A DNA stretch of 64,000 nt from Microvirga sp. ACRRW. GTDB taxonomy: Bacteria; Pseudomonadota; Alphaproteobacteria; Rhizobiales; Beijerinckiaceae. This document shows, one piece after another, positions 56,942 to 64,000 of this stretch; positions within the stretch are counted from its first letter, which is position 1; every line of letters begins with the position of its first letter. Location: NCBI RefSeq assembly GCF_022346925.1, contig NZ_JAKRNJ010000003.1, positions 62,001 to 126,000 on the forward strand. Direction: 5' to 3'. The notes under the pieces are model-generated. The model saw only the letters and a program-made list of their open reading frames with translations. It made no database searches and was not told the origin of the DNA. A program made the position numbers and the translations under genes.

Positions 56942-58588
56942 TCAGCAGAGCACGAGATTCTGGGCAAGGCCGGCCTCGCTGGTTTCCTTGTATTTCGGGT
57001 TCATGTCCTTGGCGGTGTCGGCGAGCGTCTGGATCGTCGTATCGAGATCGACCCTGTGCCTGCTTGCGATCTCATTGGTGGCGATCATGGAAGCCACCCA
57101 GGCCTTCACCGCGCCGAAAGCGCAGCGCTCGATGCAGGGAACCTGCACATAGCCGGCGACGGGATCGCAGGTCATGCCGAGGTGGTGCTCGAGAGCGGAC
57201 TCTGCCGCGTTCTCAATAACGCGCGGCGGTTGGTCCAGGACCTGCGTGATCAGCGCGGCTGCCATCGCTGAGGCGACACCGATCTCGGCCTGGCATCCGC
57301 CTTCGGCTGCCGCAAGCGTCGCGTTGTGCTTGCACAGATAGCCGACAGCGGCACCGGCCAACAGACCTTCCCGGATCTTGTCCATGGGCACCGCGCGGGG
57401 GCTCTGCGTCAGAGCATAGACGACAGCGGGCATAACGCCTGCCGATCCGCCGGTTGGCGCGGTGATGACCAGATGACCACGAGCATTCTCCTCGGACGCG
57501 GCCAGGGCGAAGGCAGACACCAGACCGATGGCGCGGTCGCTCATGTAAGTGTCATCGTTGGCGCGTTCAAAGACGGTGGCAGCCTTGGAGTGAAGCTTGA
57601 TCGGCCCAGGCAGCACGTCGTCCTTGTAGGACAAACCGGTTTTCACGGTTGCGATCATCGCGTTGGCGATCTTGTCCAGGAAGGCGTTGACCTGCTCCTC
57701 GCTCTTTCCGGACACGGCGATTTCGTTCGCCATCACGACGTCGGCAACCGAAAGGTTGTTGTTTTCCGCGTGCTCCCGCAGCTCTTTCATGGTCGCATAG
57801 GGATATTTCGGTTGGCCTTTCTTGGGCGGCTCGTAACCTTTCCATTCGATGAAGCCGCCGCCGACCGAATAATACTCCTGCTCATAGACGACCTTGTCGC
57901 CCGCCATGAGCCTGCATGTCATGGTGTTCGGATGCGGAAAATCGCCCTTGGGCGCGTCATAGACGATATCCGCCAAGGACAGATTGAACGTTTTGCTGCC
58001 GAGCTGCACCGGATAGGTCTGTTGAGGCTTGGCGATCATCTCATCGAGGAAGCGTGGATCGACGGTTGCCGGTTCCTTGCCCACGAGCCCTGCGAGCGAT
58101 GCACGTTCGGTGCCGTGGCCCTTGCCCGTGGCGCTCAAGCTGCCGAAGAGGTGAACCTTCAGGCCCGTGGCTTGCGCCAACTGATCTGCGGGGAGTTTGG
58201 TGCAGCGCTGATAGAAGTCATAGGTGATGCGCATCGGCCCGATGGTGTGCGAACTCGATGGCCCGGGGCCGACCTTGTAGAACTCATCCGCGACCGTCAT
58301 CACCGGCCCCTTCGATGTTTTGACGACATCGAGATTGGGCGAAAGGGTCGAACTCATTTTGAGGCCAGCATCATCGCCGGCCGCTTCCTTGGCAGCCTTT
58401 TGCGCCGCGGCCTCGGTTGCCGCCTGCTGTGCGCGCGCTTCGGGAGACCAGGTCGCGCCGGTCATCACGGCAGCTGCGCCGATAGCCGCGTGACGCACGA
58501 GAAATGCGCGACGGTCGATGCCTGTGGGAATGCCGATCGGATCCGATGAATCGGGTAATGACCCGTCGTCCTTGCTGGAACGAGACAT
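56942..58588 (-). CDS. L-serine ammonia-lyase with N-terminal Tat-type signal
   Basis: 548 residues. The catalytic part starts near residue 95 (MTVADEFYKVGPGPSSSHTI) and matches one-chain SdaA: beta domain (about 95-250), then alpha domain with cluster cysteines in EGGCQAEIG and MTCDPVAGYVQVPCIERC. Converts serine to pyruvate and ammonia. Residues 1-53 look like a Tat signal: DRRAFLVRHAAIGAAAVMTG and cleavage after ARA (residue 53). About 40 Ala/Lys-rich residues then link to the enzyme. Serine dehydratases are normally cytoplasmic. First gene of the pflB-pflA-transporter operon; ribosome-binding site AGGAGG is upstream. Confidence 0.93.
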   Translation of the reverse strand: MSRSSKDDGSLPDSSDPIGIPTGIDRRAFLVRHAAIGAAAVMTGATWSPEARAQQAATEAAAQKAAKEAAGDDAGLKMSSTLSPNLDVVKTSKGPVMTVADEFYKVGPGPSSSHTIGPMRITYDFYQRCTKLPADQLAQATGLKVHLFGSLSATGKGHGTERASLAGLVGKEPATVDPRFLDEMIAKPQQTYPVQLGSKTFNLSLADIVYDAPKGDFPHPNTMTCRLMAGDKVVYEQEYYSVGGGFIEWKGYEPPKKGQPKYPYATMKELREHAENNNLSVADVVMANEIAVSGKSEEQVNAFLDKIANAMIATVKTGLSYKDDVLPGPIKLHSKAATVFERANDDTYMSDRAIGLVSAFALAASEENARGHLVITAPTGGSAGVMPAVVYALTQSPRAVPMDKIREGLLAGAAVGYLCKHNATLAAAEGGCQAEIGVASAMAAALITQVLDQPPRVIENAAESALEHHLGMTCDPVAGYVQVPCIERCAFGAVKAWVASMIATNEIASRHRVDLDTTIQTLADTAKDMNPKYKETSEAGLAQNLVLC

Positions 58589-58978
58589 GAGCGCGTCCTC
58601 CTAATCGAGATACGAAGACGCGATAGGAACTTGAGGCGTCTCCGCTCCCGTTATTGAGGGAAAAATTCCTTCTTCCCTTAAGGATCAGCTTAGGCTGGTT
58701 TTCGAGTGATGCTTGATCGGAAAGGACAATAGTTTGACAATTTGAGCCATCGGAACCGATGCTCAGAGGCTTCGCCGCCTGCGTCACTATCGGTGGCGTG
58801 ACGACCAATTCACCCGACAATCTGGTGCAATGGATCGAGAACCCGAAATCCATCGATTCCAAGACCGCGATGCCGGTAACGGGGATCTCGAGCGCCGAAG
58901 CCAGGCACGTGGCGACCTATCTCTACACGTTACGTTGACCAGGCAGAATGGAAGCCACACGGGTGAACACAGAAAGGC
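58589..58978. other. 390-base gap upstream of the serine dehydratase operon
   Basis: No complete gene. Contains the operon leader (58589-58740), a near-perfect dyad CATCGG-AA-CCGATG with flanking GAGC/GCTC (58744-58764), and a plus-strand cytochrome c remnant (58744-58938). No TTGAT-N4-ATCAA Fnr box was found. Confidence 0.6.
58744..58938 (+). pseudogene. cytochrome c C-terminal remnant
   Basis: In the frame ending at TGA 58936-58938 the translation contains TIGGVTTNSPDNLVQWIENP, then KSIDSKTAMPVTGISSAEAR and HVATYLYTLR. This is the C-terminal half of a class I cytochrome c: the xxNTPDNLVRWIxxPxxIDPKTAMP segment with the Met ligand, and the final EARDIAAYLYTLR helix. The haem motif CxxCH is missing and an in-frame stop lies at 58735-58737, so the gene is truncated. 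An ATG at 58759 could still give 59 residues, unlikely to be functional. Confidence 0.75.
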
Positions 58979-59347
58979 TTATGCCTGGGGTGCGGACAGG
59001 GCCTGTTGCAGTTCGGCGGGATCGACTGCGACCTTCAGCACAGTTCCGCCGAAGTCGAGAACGAGAACAGGTTTTTCACCGCTCCGGTCGATCCGCGTGC
59101 TCAAAGGCTGTACCGGTACGCTTTTCTCGTGGTTGGGCCCGGCGTTCGCGGAGAAGGTTCTGGGCGGCTTTCCCTGATGGGTTCGCACCATATCGGTGAG
59201 CAGGTCGGTGAGGATGGGCGTGGAATCCACGGCGTTGAAAAGAACATCGAACTCCTCTCCCGCATCGGAGCGAATGCCCAGGACTACGATCTCACCATCA
59301 TTCGTGACCTGAATCCGCCAGGCTTTTGAACCAATTATCTTGACCAA
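58979..59347 (-). CDS. hypothetical protein
   Basis: 122 residues, family not recognised. Soluble; two beta-like stretches, WRIQVTNDGEIVVLGIRSDAG near the start and KPVLVLDFGGTVLKVAVDPAE at the end, joined by a basic, Pro-containing linker. No signal peptide or membrane span. A competing plus-strand reading frame has no better support. It is isolated between the cytochrome remnant and the FecR/VWA gene. Confidence 0.62.
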   Translation of the reverse strand: MVKIIGSKAWRIQVTNDGEIVVLGIRSDAGEEFDVLFNAVDSTPILTDLLTDMVRTHQGKPPRTFSANAGPNHEKSVPVQPLSTRIDRSGEKPVLVLDFGGTVLKVAVDPAELQQALSAPQA

Positions 59348-59538
59348 ATTCGTTGCTCCCGGTGAACGCTATTGGGCCTGACGAGGCGCTTCAACGGCTC
59401 GGCAGGTCAATCCGGTCATCGATACCCCGCCGGATAGTCACCTTGTCAATCCCAAGAGCTTCCATTCAGAGATATGCGAAGCCGACATTTGCAAATCCAG
59501 AATCGACGGAGACATTTCTCCGAACTGGTAAGACTTCG

Positions 59539-59573
59539 TTCCCGTGGGAATGGGTTCGTGAAAAGCGTATGAT
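59539..59573 (+). promoter_or_regulatory. dyad and -10-like element upstream of the FecR/VWA gene
   Basis: TTCCC-GT-GGGAA (59539-59550) is followed 17 bases later by TATGAT (59568-59573), 24 bases before the GTG start. No clear -35, so an activator at the dyad is a possibility. Confidence 0.4.
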
Positions 59574-59597
59574 CGTTGCGGCCCAAGGGGTTACGCA

Positions 59598-62309
59598 GTG
59601 TACCAGTCCAGTGGCGGTGCCAGTGCTTTTGACATTCAGATCGACGCTGCGAAGGCGTTGAGCCATGGCGTTGAGCCTGAGGGCTCGATCCTGTTTCCTG
59701 ACAAGGACCTTCTTTTTACAGCGAGCTTCAAGAGATCCGGAGCCGATCTTGTTCTTGTGGGGGGTGAGACGAAAGCCGTTATCCTCGGCTATTTCAGAGA
59801 CGAGCGGCGCCTCGGTATTACCACGCCGGAGGGGGCGGGCCTCAAGGGTGCGACCATCGAAGCGCTCGCAGCATCGGATCATCCGATGCGATATGCGCAG
59901 GCAAATGCTGCAGTGCCGGGCCAGATTCCCATCGGCCGTGTGGAGAAAGTGTCGGGGTCCGTCACCGTCCTGCGAAACGGCATTCAAATCGAGCTGCGGC
60001 AGGGCGATACGGTCGCCAAAGGCGACGTCGTTCAAACCGGATCGGATTCGTCCCTGACGATCAAGCTCAACGATGGGACGGTTTTCAATCTGTCATCCAG
60101 CGCCCGAATGGTGCTGAACGACATGGTCTATGCGGCGAACTCGAACGCGAATTCGGCCATGTTCACGCTGATTCAGGGGCTCATCGGATTCGTTGCGGGG
60201 CAGGTGGCCAAAACCGGCGATCTCAGGGTCGATACGCCTGTCGCCACCATGGCTATCAGAGGAACGGCGGTTCAAACGGAGATTGCCGCAGCCAGCGGAA
60301 CCACGCGCTTCTCCCTTCTGACGGAGCCGGATGGACGGGTCGGCTCGATCGTTCTCCTCGATAGGAACAATCCGGCCCGCGTGCTCGCCTCCATGTCGGA
60401 TGCCCGCGTCGCGACCCTTCTGACGCCCGTGGCCGGCGCCGATCCGTTGGTCACGCAGATCGCCAAATCGAACGACGAGCTTCGGGGCGAAAGCGATTTC
60501 GTGAGAGATCTGTTTCAATTCTTCTCCGGGCCGCCCCAGAGGCGAGGCAGCAGCGATCCCGAGGATTCCCTTATCATTCCGGCAAGCGTGCCGCATTCCA
60601 TCGACCCGGCTGAGCAGACGCAATTCACCTTTGTCCCTTTTACCCAGGAGCGCTTCACGCTTGATGAGCTGATCCGTCCGGCTGTCGTCACCGCGCCTTC
60701 ACCGATCCGCGGCACAGCCGTCGAAGACGGGCCGGTCACGAGGCTCCGAGCTTCGTCGGAGGCCGCGACATCCAATGATGGAACGCCGTCGCTCGTTCTC
60801 TTGCCGGCATCCCTGCCTCCCGGCGTGAGATATCTCAGCGCATCACGGAGCTTTTCCCTGGATCCCACGCATCCTGCTTACCAGCATCTGGGGAGTGGGG
60901 AAGCCGAGACCGTCACCGTTGCCTATCGCTTGATGCTCGAGGATGGAGTCATCGTGCCCGCCTCCGTCACCTGGGTCGTCGCCGGCCGGAACGATGAGCC
61001 CGTTGCAAGGGATGACCGCGTCACGGCGATCGAAGAGAATGGGCGGACGGTGCTCTCCGTGCTTCCCAATGACCGCGACATCGACCGCGATGCGTTGCGG
61101 GTGGTGAGTTGGACCTCTCCCTTCGAGGGATCGGTTGCGCTCGATGCGAAAGGAAATCTCGTCTTCAACCCGGGAGACGACTTTCGTGCCTTGAGCTGGG
61201 GCGAGACCGCGACGGTGTCCTTCACCTATACCGTCTCTGACGGCCATGGCGGGAAGGATACGGCAACCGTGACCTTGCAGGTGCACGGGAAAGGAGTGTT
61301 CTCAACGCCCGATCAGATGGCTTCGGACGCCGATACTCTCGATTTCAACAAGCAGCCGGTCTCCCTGACCATCGAAGCGCCGACCGCCACCACGACCGCA
61401 AAGGCCGATCTCGAACTGGTTATCTCGCTTGGTTCGTTCGTGCAGCCGCAGATGAACGTTCTCTACCTCGTCGATGTCTCCGGCAGCACCACGGGCCGGT
61501 TCAAGGGAGATCCTGTCGGCGATCTCAATGGAGACGGCCGAGCCAATACAGTCCTCGATGCGGAGATCGCAGGCCTGTTGCTCCTGACGGAAAAGCTGAG
61601 GGCGCTTGGCTTCTCCCCCGCGGATGTCACCGTGACCATCATCCCGTTCAATGGAAGCGCCGACCCGACCGATGCCAGGGACAGTGACCTGAGCGGCTTG
61701 AATGCCGAGACCTTCAGCCTCGATCAGGCTGGAGGGAGCGCCATCGAAAATTATCTCAGGGGTCTCGACGGGGATGGCGGGACAAACTTCGCTGATGCTC
61801 TGCGGGCAGCCAACGAGCGTCTGCAAGGACTCGACCAGGGCAACGAGAAGAATGTCCTGTATTTTCTCTCGGATGGCAGAGGATCGGGATCAATCGATGC
61901 AGAGCTTGCGACGCTAAACGACCGCTACAAGGCGACGATCACGGCCTTTGGCGTTGGTGAGGACGCAAATCTCTCGCAATTGAACAGAATCGACAACACC
62001 GACGGAGCCTCGCTTCTGACAGCGCCTGACCAGATCGACACTTCCGTTCTCGGTACTCCGCTGCCAAGCGGAGATGTCGCCTATGTCGACATCTTCGTGA
62101 ACGGCAGGGAAATTGCCGGAATCGACCGGGATGATCTCGTCTTGAGAGGAAACCAACTGTTCCTCAACGCATCCGTCGATGGCCTGAGGCGGCTCGTCGG
62201 AGACGATAACGACGTGTCGGTCATCGTCACCTTTGAGAGCGGAGAAGTGCTGACCGCCGCGCTGAACATCGCAGGCGCGCTGCCCCGTTCGACGGATTTC
62301 ATCCTGTGA
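59598..62309 (+). CDS. FecR-domain, cadherin-like and VWA-domain protein
   Basis: 903 residues; GTG start with AAGGGG 7 bases upstream. Order: N-terminal region (1-110), FecR domain (about 115-230: GSVTVLRNGIQIELRQGDTV; VDTPVATMAIRGTAV), linker, a putative Ig-like unit (about 375-465), a VCBS/cadherin-like unit (about 465-560: VLPNDRDIDRDALRVVSW), a VWA domain (about 615-805) with MIDAS DVSGSTTG and a DLNGDG calcium-type loop, and a C-terminal beta domain. No Sec signal, so it is either type I secreted or cytoplasmic; the composition favours surface export. Followed by a CHASE2 cyclase gene. Confidence 0.9.
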   Translation: MYQSSGGASAFDIQIDAAKALSHGVEPEGSILFPDKDLLFTASFKRSGADLVLVGGETKAVILGYFRDERRLGITTPEGAGLKGATIEALAASDHPMRYAQANAAVPGQIPIGRVEKVSGSVTVLRNGIQIELRQGDTVAKGDVVQTGSDSSLTIKLNDGTVFNLSSSARMVLNDMVYAANSNANSAMFTLIQGLIGFVAGQVAKTGDLRVDTPVATMAIRGTAVQTEIAAASGTTRFSLLTEPDGRVGSIVLLDRNNPARVLASMSDARVATLLTPVAGADPLVTQIAKSNDELRGESDFVRDLFQFFSGPPQRRGSSDPEDSLIIPASVPHSIDPAEQTQFTFVPFTQERFTLDELIRPAVVTAPSPIRGTAVEDGPVTRLRASSEAATSNDGTPSLVLLPASLPPGVRYLSASRSFSLDPTHPAYQHLGSGEAETVTVAYRLMLEDGVIVPASVTWVVAGRNDEPVARDDRVTAIEENGRTVLSVLPNDRDIDRDALRVVSWTSPFEGSVALDAKGNLVFNPGDDFRALSWGETATVSFTYTVSDGHGGKDTATVTLQVHGKGVFSTPDQMASDADTLDFNKQPVSLTIEAPTATTTAKADLELVISLGSFVQPQMNVLYLVDVSGSTTGRFKGDPVGDLNGDGRANTVLDAEIAGLLLLTEKLRALGFSPADVTVTIIPFNGSADPTDARDSDLSGLNAETFSLDQAGGSAIENYLRGLDGDGGTNFADALRAANERLQGLDQGNEKNVLYFLSDGRGSGSIDAELATLNDRYKATITAFGVGEDANLSQLNRIDNTDGASLLTAPDQIDTSVLGTPLPSGDVAYVDIFVNGREIAGIDRDDLVLRGNQLFLNASVDGLRRLVGDDNDVSVIVTFESGEVLTAALNIAGALPRSTDFIL

Positions 62310-62421
62310 GGAACCATGCTCCGGCTGCCAGCGCCGTATCATCCCTCCACAACCGCTCGGCGCCCCGGACGGGAAAGCCGTACGCCAGTGCTCGGGGATA
62401 TGACCTAGCGGATGAGGAGTC

Positions 62422-64000
62422 ATGAGCGCTCTTCTGAACAGGATGCGGCGCATAGGAGCCGGACGGATCGTCGGCTTCATGCTGCTCGTGAGCCTGCTTG
62501 CTTTAAGGATCTGGGATCCGGGTCCCGTCGAAGTGCTGCGCCTCAAGTCGCTCGATCTGTATCAGCTCCTGCACCCGCGCGAGGAACGTCAGGATCTCGT
62601 CGCTATCGTCGATATCGACGAGCGGAGCCTGCGGGCTTTGGGGCAATGGCCATGGCCGCGCACGATCATGGCCGAGATGATCGGGAAGATCGCCGGACAG
62701 GGCGGAACGGTCATCGGATTCGACGTTCTCTTTCCGGAGCCGGACCGCAGCTCGCCGGAGGTTTTCGCCGAAACCCTGCAAGGATTGGACGATGTCACGC
62801 GGCAGAGCCTCCAGCGCCTGCCCAGCAACGACGCCATATTCGCCGATGCCATCAGGACGTCTCAGGTGGTTCTGGGGCAGTCGGGATATCGCGTTTCGGG
62901 AGCTGTGCCGATTGCGCAGCCGCCAATCCAGACGGGAATTGCCACCTTAGGCCCCGACCCACGCCGTTTCCTCGTCGATTTCCCGCACCTCCTGCGCAAT
63001 CTGCCCCTCCTCGACGAGTCTGCTCGAGGGCATGGGCTGTTCTCCGTCGATGCCGATCGCGATGGGGTCGTTCGCCGAGTTCCGGTCGTGGCGGTGGCGA
63101 ACGGAACTATCGTTTCCACGCTTTCTCTCGAGATGCTGCGGGTCTCTGTCGGATCGGACGCGATTTTCGTCAAAACGGATACAAGCGGCGTCCGAAATAT
63201 CGGGGTTGGCAATTTCGAAATCCCGACGGATGGCAAGGGCCGGGTCTGGGTTCATTACTCGGCTCCCAAACTGAACCAGTACATTTCCGCCATCGACCTT
63301 CTGCAGGGACGCGTGCCCGAGGAAAGACTTAAGGGCAAGATGGTGCTGATCGGCTCCTCGGCCGCGGGCCTCCTCGATCTCAAGGTCACACCCGTTCACC
63401 CGGCACTTCCAGGAGTGGAACTGCACGCTCAGATCCTCGAGGGGGCTCTCATGGGCTCAACTCTGAGCCGGCCGAGCTACACGGCCTTCGTCGAGCTTAT
63501 GTTCGTCACTTTGCTGAGTGTGCTCCTGATCGCGCAAGCGCCCAAGATGAATGCCGGTACCCTTCTCGCCCTTGGCGCCGCTTCCGCCGCCGTGACCGCG
63601 GGCTTCACGTGGTACTGCTTCACCGTTCTCGATGTCCTGATCGATTACACGTTTCCCTTGATCTCAGGCTTCCTGGTTTATGCGATCCTTGTCGTCACGA
63701 ACTACCTGACCGTCTCGGCGGATCGCTTCCGGATCAGATCGGCCTTCAGCCAATATCTCTCTCCCGATCTGGTCGAGCAGTTGGCGCAATCGCCGGAAAA
63801 GCTGACCCTCGGCGGAGAGCAGCGCGAGCTGACGGTTCTGTTTTCCGATGTCCGCGGCTTCACGGCCATCGCGGAACTTTACAAGGATGATCCTCAAGGC
63901 CTCACGGCGCTCATGAACCGTCTCTTCACTCCGCTCACCCACGACATCATGGATCATCGTGGGACGATCGACAAATATATGGGCGACGCGATCATGGCCT
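62422..64000 (+). CDS. CHASE2-domain adenylate/guanylate cyclase (3' end outside window)
   Basis: 526 residues visible from the ATG at 62422 (GAGGAG close upstream). One N-terminal span (about 16-32), extracytoplasmic CHASE2 sensor (about 45-345: VAIVDIDERSLRALGQWPWPRT; GKMVLIGSSAAGLLDLKVTPV), three spans (about 353-430), then a class III cyclase domain beginning near residue 463 (LTVLFSDVRGFTAIAE, DKYMGDAIMA), with both metal-binding Asp positions (in FSDVRGF and KYMGDAIMA) present. Makes cAMP or cGMP in response to an envelope signal. The end and the substrate-specifying residues lie beyond the window. Confidence 0.93.
   Translation, partial: MSALLNRMRRIGAGRIVGFMLLVSLLALRIWDPGPVEVLRLKSLDLYQLLHPREERQDLVAIVDIDERSLRALGQWPWPRTIMAEMIGKIAGQGGTVIGFDVLFPEPDRSSPEVFAETLQGLDDVTRQSLQRLPSNDAIFADAIRTSQVVLGQSGYRVSGAVPIAQPPIQTGIATLGPDPRRFLVDFPHLLRNLPLLDESARGHGLFSVDADRDGVVRRVPVVAVANGTIVSTLSLEMLRVSVGSDAIFVKTDTSGVRNIGVGNFEIPTDGKGRVWVHYSAPKLNQYISAIDLLQGRVPEERLKGKMVLIGSSAAGLLDLKVTPVHPALPGVELHAQILEGALMGSTLSRPSYTAFVELMFVTLLSVLLIAQAPKMNAGTLLALGAASAAVTAGFTWYCFTVLDVLIDYTFPLISGFLVYAILVVTNYLTVSADRFRIRSAFSQYLSPDLVEQLAQSPEKLTLGGEQRELTVLFSDVRGFTAIAELYKDDPQGLTALMNRLFTPLTHDIMDHRGTIDKYMGDAIMA

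Noticed and set aside
58626..58652. EcfG-type stress promoter GGAAC-N18-CGTT on the plus strand
   Set aside because: Spacing is longer than the usual N16-17 and it points to the cytochrome remnant, away from sdaA; likely chance.
58830..59329. Plus-strand frames over the gene at 58979-59347
   Set aside because: No family features; the minus-strand frame gives the more protein-like sequence.

Overview
The window is a high-GC, gene-dense stretch of an alphaproteobacterial chromosome, most likely order Hyphomicrobiales (Rhizobiales). The evidence is gene content and order: an irr-type Fur regulator divergent from fabA-fabB-fabI; phoH-ybeY-corC-lnt followed by a PraR-like XRE regulator, metK and trmB; a second Fur/Mur-type regulator beside tsaB-rimI; an alphaproteobacterial porin; and an Irr-type iron control element. 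The genus cannot be fixed from sequence alone; a Methylobacteriaceae/Microvirga-like soil or plant-associated bacterium would fit.

Layout. 1-11.2 kb, all minus strand, is the translation/RNA block: rimP-nusA-ylxR-infB (promoter and hairpin in the leader, strong terminator after infB), then a YcxB-like membrane gene, rbfA, a second YcxB-like gene, truB and an AT-rich orphan, then rpsO and the start of pnp (cut by the window edge). 11.2-17 kb holds an RTX serralysin-type metalloprotease and a divergent adaptor-permease-ATPase exporter of DevBCA/MacAB type. 17-25.1 kb is the trmB-metK-XRE-lnt-corC-ybeY-phoH-miaB block. 25.3-34.9 kb contains GST, DUF1127, LysR, PlsC, Fur/Mur, rimI, tsaB, nitroreductase, nfuA with an upstream iron control element, universal stress protein, trpS and murJ. 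34.9-40.9 kb contains a DsbA-like oxidoreductase, a Pcm-like methyltransferase, a GNAT enzyme, and fabI-fabB-fabA/irr. 41-48.3 kb has transporters, a hydroxyacid dehydrogenase, a Crp/Fnr regulator, an amine oxidase, CysZ-like and NDUFA9-like proteins and tRNA-Leu(CAG).

The right quarter is more accessory: a cupin, two small secreted proteins, a porin, then a four-gene operon read leftwards: a serine dehydratase with an apparent Tat signal, pyruvate formate-lyase, its activating enzyme and an AspT/YidE-type transporter. Upstream of it lies an unlisted remnant of a cytochrome c. The window ends with a large FecR/VWA protein followed by a CHASE2-adenylate cyclase cut by the edge.

The most interesting leads are the Tat-tagged serine dehydratase and its fermentative operon, the FecR-VWA/CHASE2-cyclase pair, the probable Irr control of nfuA, the leader hairpin of the nusA operon, and two YcxB-like proteins interleaved with ribosome-assembly genes.
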